From: Afipia sp. OHSU_II-C1
GTDB taxonomy: Bacteria > Pseudomonadota > Alphaproteobacteria > Rhizobiales > Xanthobacteraceae
DNA length: 64,000 nucleotides
Direction: 5' to 3'
Assembly: GCF_000497575.1 (NCBI RefSeq)
Contig: NZ_APJI01000015.1
Coordinates: 1 to 64,000, forward strand
Position 1 is the stretch's first letter; each line of letters starts with the position of its first letter. The notes under the pieces were generated by a model, which saw nothing but the letters and a program-made list of their open reading frames with translations, did no database searches and was not told the origin of the DNA. This document shows positions 35,775-44,722 of this stretch, one piece after another. The position numbers and the translations under genes are program-made.

Positions 35775-36563
35775 ATGAGCTCAGGGCCGCCTACTGACGT
35801 CTCGATATGGCATACGATTCGGCGTCAAGCAGTTGCGGTCGCGAAAGCTGAGCCAATACTGGCTGCCTGGTTACATGAAGCAGTACTTAATCATATCAAT
35901 TTTGAACACTCGCTGTCGCATCTCATCGCCAAAGCAACCAGGGGAAGCCGGAATGACAAAGCACTCATCCGTCAAACTGCGCAGCGCATTTACTGCGACG
36001 ACCCCTCTTTGATCGACACAGCAATCCGCGATCTTAATGCACCACTGCAACGCGATCCGGCTTGCTCTGGGCCACTTCACGTTCTTCTTCACTTCAAGGG
36101 CTATATCGCGTTGGAGGCGTATAGGATCTCGAATCACCTCTGGCGGGAAAGACAATATGACCTTGCTAAAACACTTCACCACTCCATCTCTCACGCTTTG
36201 CATGTCAGCATCCATCCGTCTGCAGTCATTGGAGACTCTCTATTCATCGACCATGGCACGGGCGTCACAGTGGGAAGAGACGTCGTTATCGAGCAAGACG
36301 TATCGATGCTTCAGGGGGTTACGCTTGGCAGCTTGCTGGACGGCTCAGTCGGCGCTCCGCGAATAGGTCGCGGCGTACTGTTATCAGCAGGAGCGACAGT
36401 GCTCGGTAATGTAGAGATTGGAGACTTCGCCAAGATTGGCGCTGGCTCATTGGTCCTAACATCAATTCCATCGGGATGTACCGCAGTCGGCGTCCCAGCT
36501 CGATTGGCTGGCTGCACACCAGACCCTCAACCGGCACTCAGCATGGCACAATCGCTGCCATAG
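35775..36563 (+). CDS. cysE: Serine O-acetyltransferase
   Basis: A 262-residue enzyme that acetylates serine with acetyl-CoA in cysteine synthesis. It shows the helical N-terminal domain with EPILAAWLHEAVLNHINFEHSLSHLI and the left-handed beta helix of hexapeptide repeats with HPSAVIGDSLFIDHGTGVTVG. Its presence in a low-G+C island, away from cysK, suggests an accessory copy, perhaps tied to sulfur or selenium compounds. It is divergent from the hydrolase gene. Confidence 0.92.
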   Translation: MSSGPPTDVSIWHTIRRQAVAVAKAEPILAAWLHEAVLNHINFEHSLSHLIAKATRGSRNDKALIRQTAQRIYCDDPSLIDTAIRDLNAPLQRDPACSGPLHVLLHFKGYIALEAYRISNHLWRERQYDLAKTLHHSISHALHVSIHPSAVIGDSLFIDHGTGVTVGRDVVIEQDVSMLQGVTLGSLLDGSVGAPRIGRGVLLSAGATVLGNVEIGDFAKIGAGSLVLTSIPSGCTAVGVPARLAGCTPDPQPALSMAQSLP

Positions 36564-36740
36564 GTGACCTCTCGCAAGCCTCGATGCCGAACGTATCTCA
36601 CTTGTGCAAACACGGCATCGGCCGATTTACCGAAACCGGTTCCTACATTCGACAGATGAATGAAGGCCGTGCAACGAAATAACGCATTTCGATCTGGCCG
36701 ATCGCATCTAAAAGTAAATAGGCAATTATGGGATAAATGA

Positions 36741-37010
36741 ATGAGTTACGTTCTTATTATTCACGCTGTTAAAGACTACCAGGCTTGGAAGTCAATTTTT
36801 GATGCCGCTTCCGATATGCGTAAAATTGCTGGAGAGCAGAGCTACCATCTTCTGAGAGAGGAGCATGACTCCAAAACGATCGTTCACTTTTCCAGTTGGA
36901 GTTCTCTTGCAAAGGCACGATCATTTTTTGAGTCTGAACAGCTAGTGGAAATTCGCCGACAAGCTGGCGTTGAAGAACCGCAATTTATGTATCTACATGC
37001 TCTGGAATAG
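36741..37010 (+). CDS. ABM-fold small protein (antibiotic biosynthesis monooxygenase-like)
   Basis: An 89-residue single ferredoxin-like domain. The segment MSYVLIIHAVKDYQAWKSIF, with HFSSWSSLAKARSFFESEQ, matches dimeric alpha-beta barrel (ABM-like) proteins that act as monooxygenases or lyases without cofactors. The specific reaction is unknown. It is the first of three ABM-fold proteins in the island and precedes the LysR gene by 79 bases in the same direction. Confidence 0.75.
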   Translation: MSYVLIIHAVKDYQAWKSIFDAASDMRKIAGEQSYHLLREEHDSKTIVHFSSWSSLAKARSFFESEQLVEIRRQAGVEEPQFMYLHALE

Positions 37011-37089
37011 GGGACGCTTTAGCTTGCTAAAGGCTCTGCAGGCTTGTGGCTCAACCTATTATGGGCGAGGTAGTGGCAAGGATCGGAGC

Positions 37090-37995
37090 ATGGGCCCCAG
37101 AAACCTTCTTGAAATTGAAGCGTTTGTGGCCGTGGCCGAAACAGGATCGGTGAACCGAGCGGCCATTCGCCTAAACTTGACTCAGCCGGCGACCACGCGA
37201 CGAATTCAGAATTTTGAATCCGCCATGGGTTCTACACCTCTTTTCGATCGAACGGTCAAACCTGCAGTACTGACCGCATTTGGTGCTCATGTTCTCGAGC
37301 ATTGCCGCCGAGTATTGGCTGCAGTGGCTGAACTAGAAACTTGCGGAAGCTTAAGAGAGGATATTTCCGGCGTTCTAAAAGCCGGAATCGCGTTTGGACT
37401 TGAAGAGACATTGTTGAGCTCTCCATTCAATATGCTTAGACGAACATTCAACAGGATCAAACTAGAAGTCACCTCGGATTGGTCTAAGGAGTTGATAGAA
37501 GATGTACAAACAGGAGCGCTCGACTGTGCAATCGGGCTCCTAATGCCTGATCAAGCAGGTTCGCTCCATTTGCTACAGACTCCAATCGGAACCGAGCGAA
37601 TACTCGTTGTTACCAAGGCGCACCAACACAATCTTGCGGACGAAAGATCTTATCGCCTTAGTGATCTATCCCATCAGCCCTGGTTTCTAAACCCAGTAGG
37701 TTGCGGCTGTCGCGCCGCTCTTCTCAGTACATTTGATCGGTTAGAGTTACCTATACAGATTGCCGCAGAAGTCTTTGGAGAAGATCTCCAACTGTCCTTG
37801 CTTGCTCAAAGCGGCGGGCTCGCTCTCGCGCCCCAGCGGCAATTCGAGAACAGCCCCTATAGAGAGGCGCTAGAAGTGCTCGACGTGAGTGACTTTGATC
37901 TTTGCGCCACAATATCTTTGATGCGCCACCCAATTCCGGGGCGATTCAATACTGCCCTCAATCTCATGATCGAGGAATTGCAGTCAGCGATTTAA
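37090..37995 (+). CDS. LysR-family transcription regulator
   Basis: A 301-residue LysR protein with helix-turn-helix at about residues 5-60 (ETGSVNRAAIRLNLTQPATTRRIQNFE) and an effector domain from about 90 on. The ATG at 37090 has aaggat and cggag upstream; the longer frame from 36970 overlaps the ABM gene in another frame. Same strand as the ABM genes on either side, so it may control one of them. Confidence 0.9.
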   Translation: MGPRNLLEIEAFVAVAETGSVNRAAIRLNLTQPATTRRIQNFESAMGSTPLFDRTVKPAVLTAFGAHVLEHCRRVLAAVAELETCGSLREDISGVLKAGIAFGLEETLLSSPFNMLRRTFNRIKLEVTSDWSKELIEDVQTGALDCAIGLLMPDQAGSLHLLQTPIGTERILVVTKAHQHNLADERSYRLSDLSHQPWFLNPVGCGCRAALLSTFDRLELPIQIAAEVFGEDLQLSLLAQSGGLALAPQRQFENSPYREALEVLDVSDFDLCATISLMRHPIPGRFNTALNLMIEELQSAI

Positions 37996-38116
37996 TTTTT
38001 TTGCATAATGATCATAGATGAAAAGCATTTGAAAACCCGGCGCGACGCCAACAGTATGACACGACCTTAATGACGCGCTGAAAAGCGACGTAGAGCACAA
38101 TCAAGGAACAATACTC

Positions 38117-38539
38117 ATGATTCTTTCCGTTCTTCGTTCTCGGCTTAAGCCGAATATCCAAGATGAATATGCGCCTTTATCAAAGCGCATGAGCGAACTC
38201 GCTCCAACTATCGCAGGCTACATTTCTCACAAAGGATTTGTCGCTGAGGATGGCGAACGAATAACCATTGTCGAATTCGACTCCGAAGAAGCACTGGAGA
38301 AGTGGCGGACTCATCCCGAACATGTCGACGCAAAACGGCGCGGCTATAGAGAGTTCTATACCTTCTTCAGCTACCAGATTTGCTCAGTAATGCACGCCAG
38401 GTCGTGGACAGCACGTGGCGAACCGAGGGCGAACAGCGATGCAAGCGAGATCGTGGCAAGAACACCTCGCACCAAGGGCGGACAAATACTTGGGAGAATA
38501 TTCAGATTGCGGAATCTTTATCGGTTCAACGCATTTTAG
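38117..38539 (+). CDS. ABM-fold protein with unusual C-terminal tail
   Basis: A 140-residue protein. Residues 1-95 match the ABM domain (MILSVLRSRLKPNIQDEY, then SELAPTIAGYISHKGF and EDGERITIVEFDSEEALEKWRTHPEH, ending YREFYTFFSYQICSV). Family members stop about here; the remaining 45 residues are Arg- and Ser-rich and unlike the family, which suggests loss of the original stop by a small indel or mutation. A strong terminator follows. Substrate unknown. Confidence 0.8.
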   Translation: MILSVLRSRLKPNIQDEYAPLSKRMSELAPTIAGYISHKGFVAEDGERITIVEFDSEEALEKWRTHPEHVDAKRRGYREFYTFFSYQICSVMHARSWTARGEPRANSDASEIVARTPRTKGGQILGRIFRLRNLYRFNAF

Positions 38540-38574
38540 GGATAATCGCTCGGGCAATTAGTACCGCGGGCGTT

Positions 38575-38615
38575 GCGATGCAAGTCGCTTCTCACTATTG
38601 AAAGCGACTTGCATC
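38575..38615. terminator. Bidirectional hairpin terminator
   Basis: A perfect 15-bp stem (cgatgcaagtcgctt at 38575-38589 with its complement at 38601-38615) and an 11-base loop, between two convergent genes that end at 38539 and 38641. It can serve both strands. Confidence 0.75.
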
Positions 38616-38640
38616 GGCACGCCAATTAAACTTAAAGATG

Positions 38641-39729
38641 TTATTCGGAACAAGCCCCAAGCTGGTTCATTCTAAGTATCGCTTCATCCGCCAAGGCCCT
38701 CGTTAGATCTCCGGCGGGCAACTCTCGTCCCAACTTTATCGATTGTCCCGCCCAAAGATTTGTGTAGTCAACCTTTCCAAGCTTCTCCGCTCCAGTTTTC
38801 AAGGGAGCAAGCGCAGTGGCTGAGTGTGGGAAAGCCGGCGCTAAACCAGACATGGGACCGACTTCTCTCATAATCCTATTAAATACGCCGCGCGCGGGGC
38901 GTCCGGTCATGACATTTGTTATGACGGTCGATTCATCCGTAGCATCGGCAAATGCTATTTTTGCAGCAGATATTGCCTTGGATTCGCGGCATCTCAGGTA
39001 CGCACTGCCAACTTGAACTCCAGAAGCCCCTAAAGCGAACGCTGCCGCTATTCCACGCCCATCCGCAATCCCTCCGGCAGCAATCACAGGCAAGCCAACC
39101 GCATCGGCCACTTGCGGCACCAAAGAAAAGGTTCCTGGCTGAGTGAAAATGTCATCTGTAAGGAACATTCCGCGATGCCCTCCAGCTTCAGCCCCTTGGG
39201 CAATGATGACATCCGCCCCATTCTCTTCCAGCCAAATCGCTTCTCTGACGATCGTGGCGGACGCCATTACAACGCACCCAGCCGACTTCACTCGCCTGAG
39301 TAAAGATTCAGTTGGAAGGCCGAAATGAAAGCTGACGACTTCAGGTCGCAATTCCTCAATGAGATCGCACATCTTGCTATCAAACGGAGCACGATTGGCA
39401 AAATGAACAGGAGCCTCAGGGTCTAAGCCAAGTTCAGCATAGTATGGCGCTAACCGGCGCTTCCAACTGGCCTCACTGAGTGGATCAGCATCGACAGCTT
39501 CATGACAGAAAAAATTGAGATTGATTGGCGCTGAAACGCGAGAGCGAATTCTTGCAACCTGTTCACGCACCTGCTCTACGGAAAGGGCTGCGCAGGCTAA
39601 CGATCCCAGACCTCCTGCCAAACAAACGGCCGTCGCCATCTCGGCATCCTGCACCGCGACCATCGGTGCCAGAACTATCGGGATTTCAATCCTCAGGAGA
39701 TCCAGCAATCTTCGATCAGACCACACCAC
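38641..39729 (-). CDS. Nitronate monooxygenase family protein (first)
   Basis: A 362-residue FMN-dependent TIM-barrel enzyme of the NMO/2-nitropropane dioxygenase family, which oxidises nitronates to carbonyl compounds and nitrite; some relatives are enoyl reductases. The sequence shows IPIVLAPMVAVQDAEMATAV, the flavin-contact QGAEAGGHRG and VIAAGGIADGRGIAAAFALGASG. I place the start at a GTG (39729) with gggagg six bases ahead; the frame runs on to 39849 without support. It is the last gene of a run of six same-strand genes that begins with the tautomerase. Confidence 0.9.
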   Translation of the reverse strand: MVWSDRRLLDLLRIEIPIVLAPMVAVQDAEMATAVCLAGGLGSLACAALSVEQVREQVARIRSRVSAPINLNFFCHEAVDADPLSEASWKRRLAPYYAELGLDPEAPVHFANRAPFDSKMCDLIEELRPEVVSFHFGLPTESLLRRVKSAGCVVMASATIVREAIWLEENGADVIIAQGAEAGGHRGMFLTDDIFTQPGTFSLVPQVADAVGLPVIAAGGIADGRGIAAAFALGASGVQVGSAYLRCRESKAISAAKIAFADATDESTVITNVMTGRPARGVFNRIMREVGPMSGLAPAFPHSATALAPLKTGAEKLGKVDYTNLWAGQSIKLGRELPAGDLTRALADEAILRMNQLGACSE

Positions 39730-39872
39730 ACATTTCCTCCCGTGCCGAAAACAAGATGAGATCATCTTCATCTCACCCGGATTACCTAATGGCGACGGAG
39801 TTGATCTAGTGATCCCCGCAACCGCCAAAGGCACCGATGCTATGCTCAAGTCTCATGCTAGATTCTTCCAGA

Positions 39873-40226
39873 TCAAGCGTGAGCTTCGCGGCTGTCTGAC
39901 GGCGCTTGCTCACGTTCGTTCATGCCGTAGTCGCGTATTACCGCTGCGACGCGCAGCCGATAATTAAGAAATACATCCTTGCGGCTATTCGATTGGACGT
40001 TGCGATGAACATCCCAGTTGCGGAAGGCATCGACCGCAGCCTCATCACGCCAGATGGACAGAGCGAGAAGCTTGGTTGGGTCTGTAACGCTCTGAAACCT
40101 CTCGATTGAAATGAAGCCGTCGATTTTTTCGAGCTGGGGACCCAACCTTGCTCCCATATCGAGATAGGTCTGCATTTTTCCCGGTGCGGGCCACGACTCG
40201 AAGATAACTGCAATCATTTTGTTCAT
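39873..40226 (-). CDS. ABM-fold small protein (third)
   Basis: A 117-residue protein: MIAVIFESWPAPGKMQTYLD, then DGFISIERFQSVTDPTKLLALSIWRDEAAVDAFRN, matches the ABM-fold in full, followed by a charged tail. Starts at 40226 (or 40217), both weakly supplied with ribosome sites. It lies between the PEP-mutase-like gene and the nitronate monooxygenase gene on the same strand, which suggests a role in the same pathway. Confidence 0.8.
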   Translation of the reverse strand: MNKMIAVIFESWPAPGKMQTYLDMGARLGPQLEKIDGFISIERFQSVTDPTKLLALSIWRDEAAVDAFRNWDVHRNVQSNSRKDVFLNYRLRVAAVIRDYGMNEREQAPSDSREAHA

Positions 40227-40282
40227 CCAATTCTGTCTATCAGAGGTATTCTGAGTATCGACGTTAGGAACTACCGCGGGGA

Positions 40283-41050
40283 CTAACTCCGCAGCGGAAG
40301 CCGACCCTCTTGGAAAAGCATTCTTGCTGCAACATCGAAACCTTTCCATGCAGCAGCCGCGAGCGATGCACCTATACTGACTCGGCGGACCCCAATCGCA
40401 GCCAGCTCCGATACGGCAGGGCTAGGACCAGTAATCATCACATTCACAGGTTTGGGCTGGACCGCGGCCACGATGCTCGCAATCTCCGACAGATCGGTAA
40501 TACCTGGAGCATAAAGACAGTCTGCGCCGGCTTCGGAATAGGCAACCAGACGGGCAATCGTCGCCGCAAGATCCGGCTTCCCGATAAAGTGCCCTTCTGA
40601 TCGTCCAACCAAGAGAACATTCTCGCCAGACTGGTCGATTGCGCTACGTGCAGCACGCACACGCTTCACCGCTTCGCCAAAATCCAGAAGATCATTATCC
40701 TTGCGATCTTCGATGGACAAACCAGCGACGCCCGTATCGATCGCCTTCAACACGTTTGTAAAGACGCCATCCGCATTGTCGGCATAGCCGGTTTCAAAAT
40801 CCGCATTCACTGGGAGAGATGTGGCACTGCATAGCGTCCGCAAATGAGCCAACGCTTCGTCCAAGGTGAGCTGCTGATCTTGACGTCCCAGCGACCAAGC
40901 ATAGCCCGCGCCTGTGGACGCCAGCGCCTTAAAGCCGAGCTTTTCAAGACGGCGCGCGCTGCCAACGTCCCATGGGTTTGGAATAACGAAACATCCGCTC
41001 TGATGCAGAGCGCGGAAAGCCACACGTCTTTCCGCATATTGACCAGCCAT
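40283..41050 (-). CDS. Isocitrate lyase/PEP mutase superfamily protein
   Basis: A 255-residue TIM-barrel enzyme that makes or breaks C-C or C-P bonds next to a carboxylate (oxaloacetate hydrolase, dimethylmalate lyase and PEP mutase are members). It shows FVIPNPWDVGSARRLEKLGF, STGAGYAWSLG and ADFETGYADNADGV with the metal-binding acids, and GLSIEDRKDND. The usual KKCGH lyase motif of isocitrate lyase is absent, so a lyase or hydrolase of a small acid is likely. The ATG at 41050 is preceded by aaaggga. Confidence 0.85.
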   Translation of the reverse strand: MAGQYAERRVAFRALHQSGCFVIPNPWDVGSARRLEKLGFKALASTGAGYAWSLGRQDQQLTLDEALAHLRTLCSATSLPVNADFETGYADNADGVFTNVLKAIDTGVAGLSIEDRKDNDLLDFGEAVKRVRAARSAIDQSGENVLLVGRSEGHFIGKPDLAATIARLVAYSEAGADCLYAPGITDLSEIASIVAAVQPKPVNVMITGPSPAVSELAAIGVRRVSIGASLAAAAWKGFDVAARMLFQEGRLPLRS

Positions 41051-41199
41051 ATTTCCCTTTCTCGGCATCTGATCAGGCCGGCAAGAAAAGGACACGCCAC
41101 CTGCAAGTCAAAATCTGGTCCAGAATGAAATAGGTAGCCAACCACGGCAAATGAGTAATAGTACGTCGCGCATGAATCGGGGTCACGTCCGAAGAGACC

Positions 41200-42084
41200 T
41201 CAAGCCAGATCGACCTTAACCTCGTCGAGGATCCAGGAACGAAACGCAATGATGCGCGGATCATCTGCGCGGCTTTCCGCACCTATCAGCCAATACGACG
41301 TATTGCTGTTTACCGTCTCCCACACCTCGACCAAGCTACCGGCCTCGAGTTCGGAGTTGACCAGCGGCTTTCGCCCGATGGCAACACCGAGACCCTGGCT
41401 GGCTGCTTCGAATGCCATTTGGATCGTGTCGAAGTGCAATCCTTTCGCCAGGTCCGGTGCAGGGCGCCCGCACCCGAGGGCCCACGCGGCCCAATCCTCG
41501 CTCACCGTAGTGACATGAATCAGCGGCGATTGCTCGATATCCTTTAGCTCTCGCACGCGCTCGAGAATAGCCGGGGCGCATACAGGCACCATGGCCTCAT
41601 TTAAGAGCTTATCTGCAATGAAGCCGTGCCAATTTCCACGTCCCATGCGAATGGCAAGATCCACCCCGACATCGGACAACTCGCTGCGTTCGTGCGAGGT
41701 GTCAATGACGATGCGAATGTCTGGATGACGCTCACGAAACCTGTGAAGCCGCGGAAGCAACCATTTTGCTGCAAACGTAGGGGCCATACTTATTGCGAGC
41801 TGCCCTAATCCCTGCTGGTTGGCAATATTCGCGCTGCCGTTGGCAAGTAGCTCCAACGCTTGCCGTACCACCGGAATGTAAGCGGTGCCTGCTTCGGAGA
41901 GCACAATCCCCTTGGTCGTGCGAAGGAATAATGGTGTACCAAGCCAATCTTCCAGAGACTGGATACCATGGCTGACTGCGCTCGGCGTCAGCAGAAGCTC
42001 CTCTGCTGCATTCTTGAAGCTTAGAAGACGGGCAGACGCCTCAAACAGGCGAAGCGAATTTAGTGGGGGCAATCGATGGCGCAT
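41200..42084 (-). CDS. LysR-family transcription regulator (GcvA-like)
   Basis: A 294-residue LysR protein: helix-turn-helix in about 5-65 (RLPPLNSLRLFEASARLLSF and TPSAVSHGIQSLEDWLG) and the GcvA-branch effector domain (LPRLHRFRERHPDIRIVIDTS). The ATG at 42084 has aagga eight bases ahead. It sits in the middle of a run of same-strand catabolic genes, which points to it as their pathway regulator. Confidence 0.92.
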   Translation of the reverse strand: MRHRLPPLNSLRLFEASARLLSFKNAAEELLLTPSAVSHGIQSLEDWLGTPLFLRTTKGIVLSEAGTAYIPVVRQALELLANGSANIANQQGLGQLAISMAPTFAAKWLLPRLHRFRERHPDIRIVIDTSHERSELSDVGVDLAIRMGRGNWHGFIADKLLNEAMVPVCAPAILERVRELKDIEQSPLIHVTTVSEDWAAWALGCGRPAPDLAKGLHFDTIQMAFEAASQGLGVAIGRKPLVNSELEAGSLVEVWETVNSNTSYWLIGAESRADDPRIIAFRSWILDEVKVDLA

Positions 42085-42207
42085 CACGTGCTCCTTCCTT
42101 AACGCGCTTGTAGCACGGCGGAACTGTCGTGAGCGACCGAACTGAAGGATTTTCATGCGCTATTGAACGTCATCAACCTGTTTGGAATTCCAGACGCACG
42201 CTCCTCA

Positions 42208-43023
42208 TCACTTCAGCCGACGCTTAAAGAAAGCCAGGATCTCATCGCGCGCAGCAATTGTCGGCTGCCCCGCTTCGTCGATCAAATGAGCCGTCACCAC
42301 GCTATGGGGGGTCGTCACATGGGTTGCGAAGAAAGGCGGAAGGTTCGTACTGGCCGCACTGTCCGGCAGCACCCGCGCGACAAAGCGGTCGCCAAGTGCC
42401 TCCGAAAACGCGGCAAACCGTTGAGCCTTACAGAACTTGTCGCCCGCGAAACGGTAGGCCATCACCGTAAGATCTTCCCGATCAAGACGCTCGCGCACAG
42501 CAGCAAGCTCTTCGGGTGCCATCGCCATTCCGGCCGGATCGTTAAGCGGTAACGATGGCTGCGATACGACCGGCGCTAGCATGGACGGTTCAAGCATCAT
42601 CGAAAGCGCAAAATTCCCGGTGAAGCACATGCCGATCGCCCCCACACCAAGACCGCCGCATTCCTCATGTGCGAATTTCGCCAGTGCACGAAGCCATACA
42701 GTCACGGGACTGGATTCATTGGCAGCAAACGCACGGAACTCGGCGCTGACACATGCCCGCTGCATCACCGCAACTCCCTCTTCTGCACTGACAAGAGCTC
42801 CATCGCGCCCGAATAGCGAAGGCATGTAAACCGTGAATCCGGCATCGCGTACCCAGCGGCTAAATCGCGCCACGTGAGGACTGATGCCGGGCATTTCGGT
42901 CATCACGATCACGGCCGGTCCACTTCCTGATACAAGTACTCTTTTTGTGATGCCGATAAGCGTGATCTCACGGGCAACAAAATCCTCAAGTGCGTCGTCC
43001 CTGTCTACAGGCCGCGTCAGCAT
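42208..43023 (-). CDS. Dienelactone hydrolase family protein
   Basis: A 271-residue alpha/beta hydrolase of the DLH branch, which opens lactones in aromatic ring cleavage. The nucleophile is C133 in GAIGMCFTGNFAL (G-x-C-x-G), with the acid in AYRFAGDKFC and the histidine in THVTTPHSVVT. Segments AVIVMTEMPGISPHVARFSRW are typical. It lies 97 bases downstream of the tautomerase gene and on the same strand. Confidence 0.9.
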   Translation of the reverse strand: MLTRPVDRDDALEDFVAREITLIGITKRVLVSGSGPAVIVMTEMPGISPHVARFSRWVRDAGFTVYMPSLFGRDGALVSAEEGVAVMQRACVSAEFRAFAANESSPVTVWLRALAKFAHEECGGLGVGAIGMCFTGNFALSMMLEPSMLAPVVSQPSLPLNDPAGMAMAPEELAAVRERLDREDLTVMAYRFAGDKFCKAQRFAAFSEALGDRFVARVLPDSAASTNLPPFFATHVTTPHSVVTAHLIDEAGQPTIAARDEILAFFKRRLK

Positions 43024-43120
43024 CGATTGGCTCCTTGTGATGCGCTAAATGGATCGCTCGCAGGCGATGTGATTGCCAGCGTGGCTTCCTGCACGTCGTA
43101 GTGCGAGAACGTCACCGGTC

Positions 43121-43576
43121 TCAGCTGGCGACGACAAGATGTTGCAGATGCCTGTAGCCGGACGCCGTTGCGTGCTCTCGCAGGCTCCAGAGACGTCCGT
43201 TAACACCCCACATGCCGTCTTCGATTTCATTGAACAGAAAGGAACTTGAGATCCGGCGCGTCTCTCCGGGTAACGCCTCGGCAACAGCCTTGTGGCCAAG
43301 CTCGGCAAAACGAGCCCGGCTTTGCTCGTCAAGAACCCCCTTAGCGACAGTAACTGTCGCGATAAACGACACCACCGTGCCGGACAGATCATTGCCACCG
43401 AAGGTCCAGCTTCCGGCGCCTCCCTCCTCGATCATGACCACGCACAAACCACGCTTGCTCGGCTCATCTGGGATTTGCTCGCACTCCACCGCAACATTCA
43501 CGAGATTTCTGGAAAGAGCAGCTTTGGACTGATCATTCAGAACGCCCGCCGGCGCCTTGACAGAGATAAGCGGCAT
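43121..43576 (-). CDS. Tautomerase family protein
   Basis: A 151-residue protein starting MPLISVKAPAGVLNDQSKAAL, so P2 can act as the N-terminal proline base of the 4-oxalocrotonate tautomerase group. Two beta-alpha-beta units appear, each near 60 residues, as in the longer double-domain members. It is the first gene of the same-strand run down to 38641 and is divergent from hxlR, with aaaggaag as ribosome site. Confidence 0.85.
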   Translation of the reverse strand: MPLISVKAPAGVLNDQSKAALSRNLVNVAVECEQIPDEPSKRGLCVVMIEEGGAGSWTFGGNDLSGTVVSFIATVTVAKGVLDEQSRARFAELGHKAVAEALPGETRRISSSFLFNEIEDGMWGVNGRLWSLREHATASGYRHLQHLVVAS

Positions 43577-43586
43577 CGCACTTCCT

Positions 43587-43609
43587 TTAGGTCCATTTAT
43601 TGGACTTAG
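43587..43609. promoter_or_regulatory. Palindrome between tautomerase and hxlR, candidate operator
   Basis: GTCCA (43591-43595) and TGGAC (43601-43605) around TTTAT, extended to 7 of 9 matching positions per arm. It lies 11-33 bases before the tautomerase start and 56 before hxlR, the place expected for an HxlR site. Confidence 0.5.
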
Positions 43610-43664
43610 GCTTGTAGCAAGCTAAATCCATTTTGGCAACTCAGATAATGTGTATAATGCCGTG

Positions 43665-44156
43665 ATGACCGACACCCCTCCGATTCGCCGCTCTCCAGTA
43701 CCGCCCAACGATTGCAACCTCTGGAAAGCATTCGAAGTGATCGGGGATCGCTGGATTCTCGTGATCCTGCGATCGGCCCTGTATGGGGTGCGACGCTTCG
43801 ACGACTTCCGGAATGAATTGGATATCCCTCGCAGCGTACTGAGCAATCGGCTTGCCCGGTTGGTCGAGAGCGGCCTGATGGAACAGCGGGAGTATCGCGA
43901 GGAGGGACAGCGGACGCGGATCGAATATCCGCTGACGAAGATGGGACAGTCGCTAGGTCTGTCTTTCACAGCGCTGACGGAGTGGAGCGATCACTGGATC
44001 GGGAAAGGCTCGGGGCCTTTGTCTCTCCGCTCGAAAGCAACGGGACAAAAGCTAACCGTTGCCCTGGTCGATGAACAGGGTAAACCTGCGAGGAAAGACG
44101 ACGTTGAAACTGTTATTAGTCTTCCTTCGCGCTCCTCCAGACAGCCGCGAAAGTAG
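43665..44156 (+). CDS. HxlR-family transcription regulator
   Basis: A 163-residue DUF24/HxlR winged-helix regulator. The family core is plain: CNLWKAFEVIGDRWILVILRSAL, GVRRFDDFRNELDIPRSVLSNRLARLVESGLMEQREY and the wing. Members often sense aldehydes, thiol stress or quinones through a cysteine; C21-like CNLW is in the usual place. The start is the ATG at 43665, with TATAAT at 43653-43658. It is divergent from the tautomerase run. Confidence 0.92.
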   Translation: MTDTPPIRRSPVPPNDCNLWKAFEVIGDRWILVILRSALYGVRRFDDFRNELDIPRSVLSNRLARLVESGLMEQREYREEGQRTRIEYPLTKMGQSLGLSFTALTEWSDHWIGKGSGPLSLRSKATGQKLTVALVDEQGKPARKDDVETVISLPSRSSRQPRK

Positions 44157-44239
44157 CGATCTCCGGGCGGCCAATTTTGCAGAACGAGATGCGCCAGTGG
44201 ACAAGAGGTCATTGGTGCCCAGAAAAACACGTGAAAGCA

Positions 44240-44722
44240 TCAGTACGGGTTTCCGTCCTTATGCGTAAACAACCAACCCGAGGCTCCGAGGTTTGCAACC
44301 AAGTCATCGTGAGGATAACTCGCACTGTCGCCCGGCGTTCTATCCCCGATCTCCAGATAGACCACCCTTTCGTCTGACCGATTGACCAAATGATGAGCAA
44401 GGCCCGCCGCAGGAAACCCTGCACACATTCCCGGCGCCAACTCTATTTCCCCTCGGTCAGTTACCAAAGTTGGTCTTCCGCTCACAATATATACAAACTC
44501 ATCCTGCTTACTGTGGCAGTGCATGATTGACGATTCCCCGCCAGGCAGAAGCTCCGTTAGGTTCACGCCGAAATTTTTGATACCAAAAAGATCCCCCAGC
44601 GGCCGTTTTACGCGTTTGGACATACGCGAGCGAAACGGCTCGGGGTAACATGATAGCTTCCTGCGCTCTTCTGCATCACTTGCAAATAGCGCAAGAGGAC
44701 TGCGTTCCGACGTCTCGTTCAT
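44240..44722 (-). CDS. Cupin domain protein
   Basis: A 160-residue one-domain cupin. The metal site reads HCHSKQDEFVYIVSG (motif 1) and GLAHHLVNRSDERVVYLEIG (motif 2), so metal binding is likely. Relatives are dioxygenases or sugar isomerases; I cannot say which. It ends 83 bases from hxlR and is divergent from the enoyl-CoA hydratase gene across 238 bases. Confidence 0.85.
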   Translation of the reverse strand: MNETSERSPLALFASDAEERRKLSCYPEPFRSRMSKRVKRPLGDLFGIKNFGVNLTELLPGGESSIMHCHSKQDEFVYIVSGRPTLVTDRGEIELAPGMCAGFPAAGLAHHLVNRSDERVVYLEIGDRTPGDSASYPHDDLVANLGASGWLFTHKDGNPY

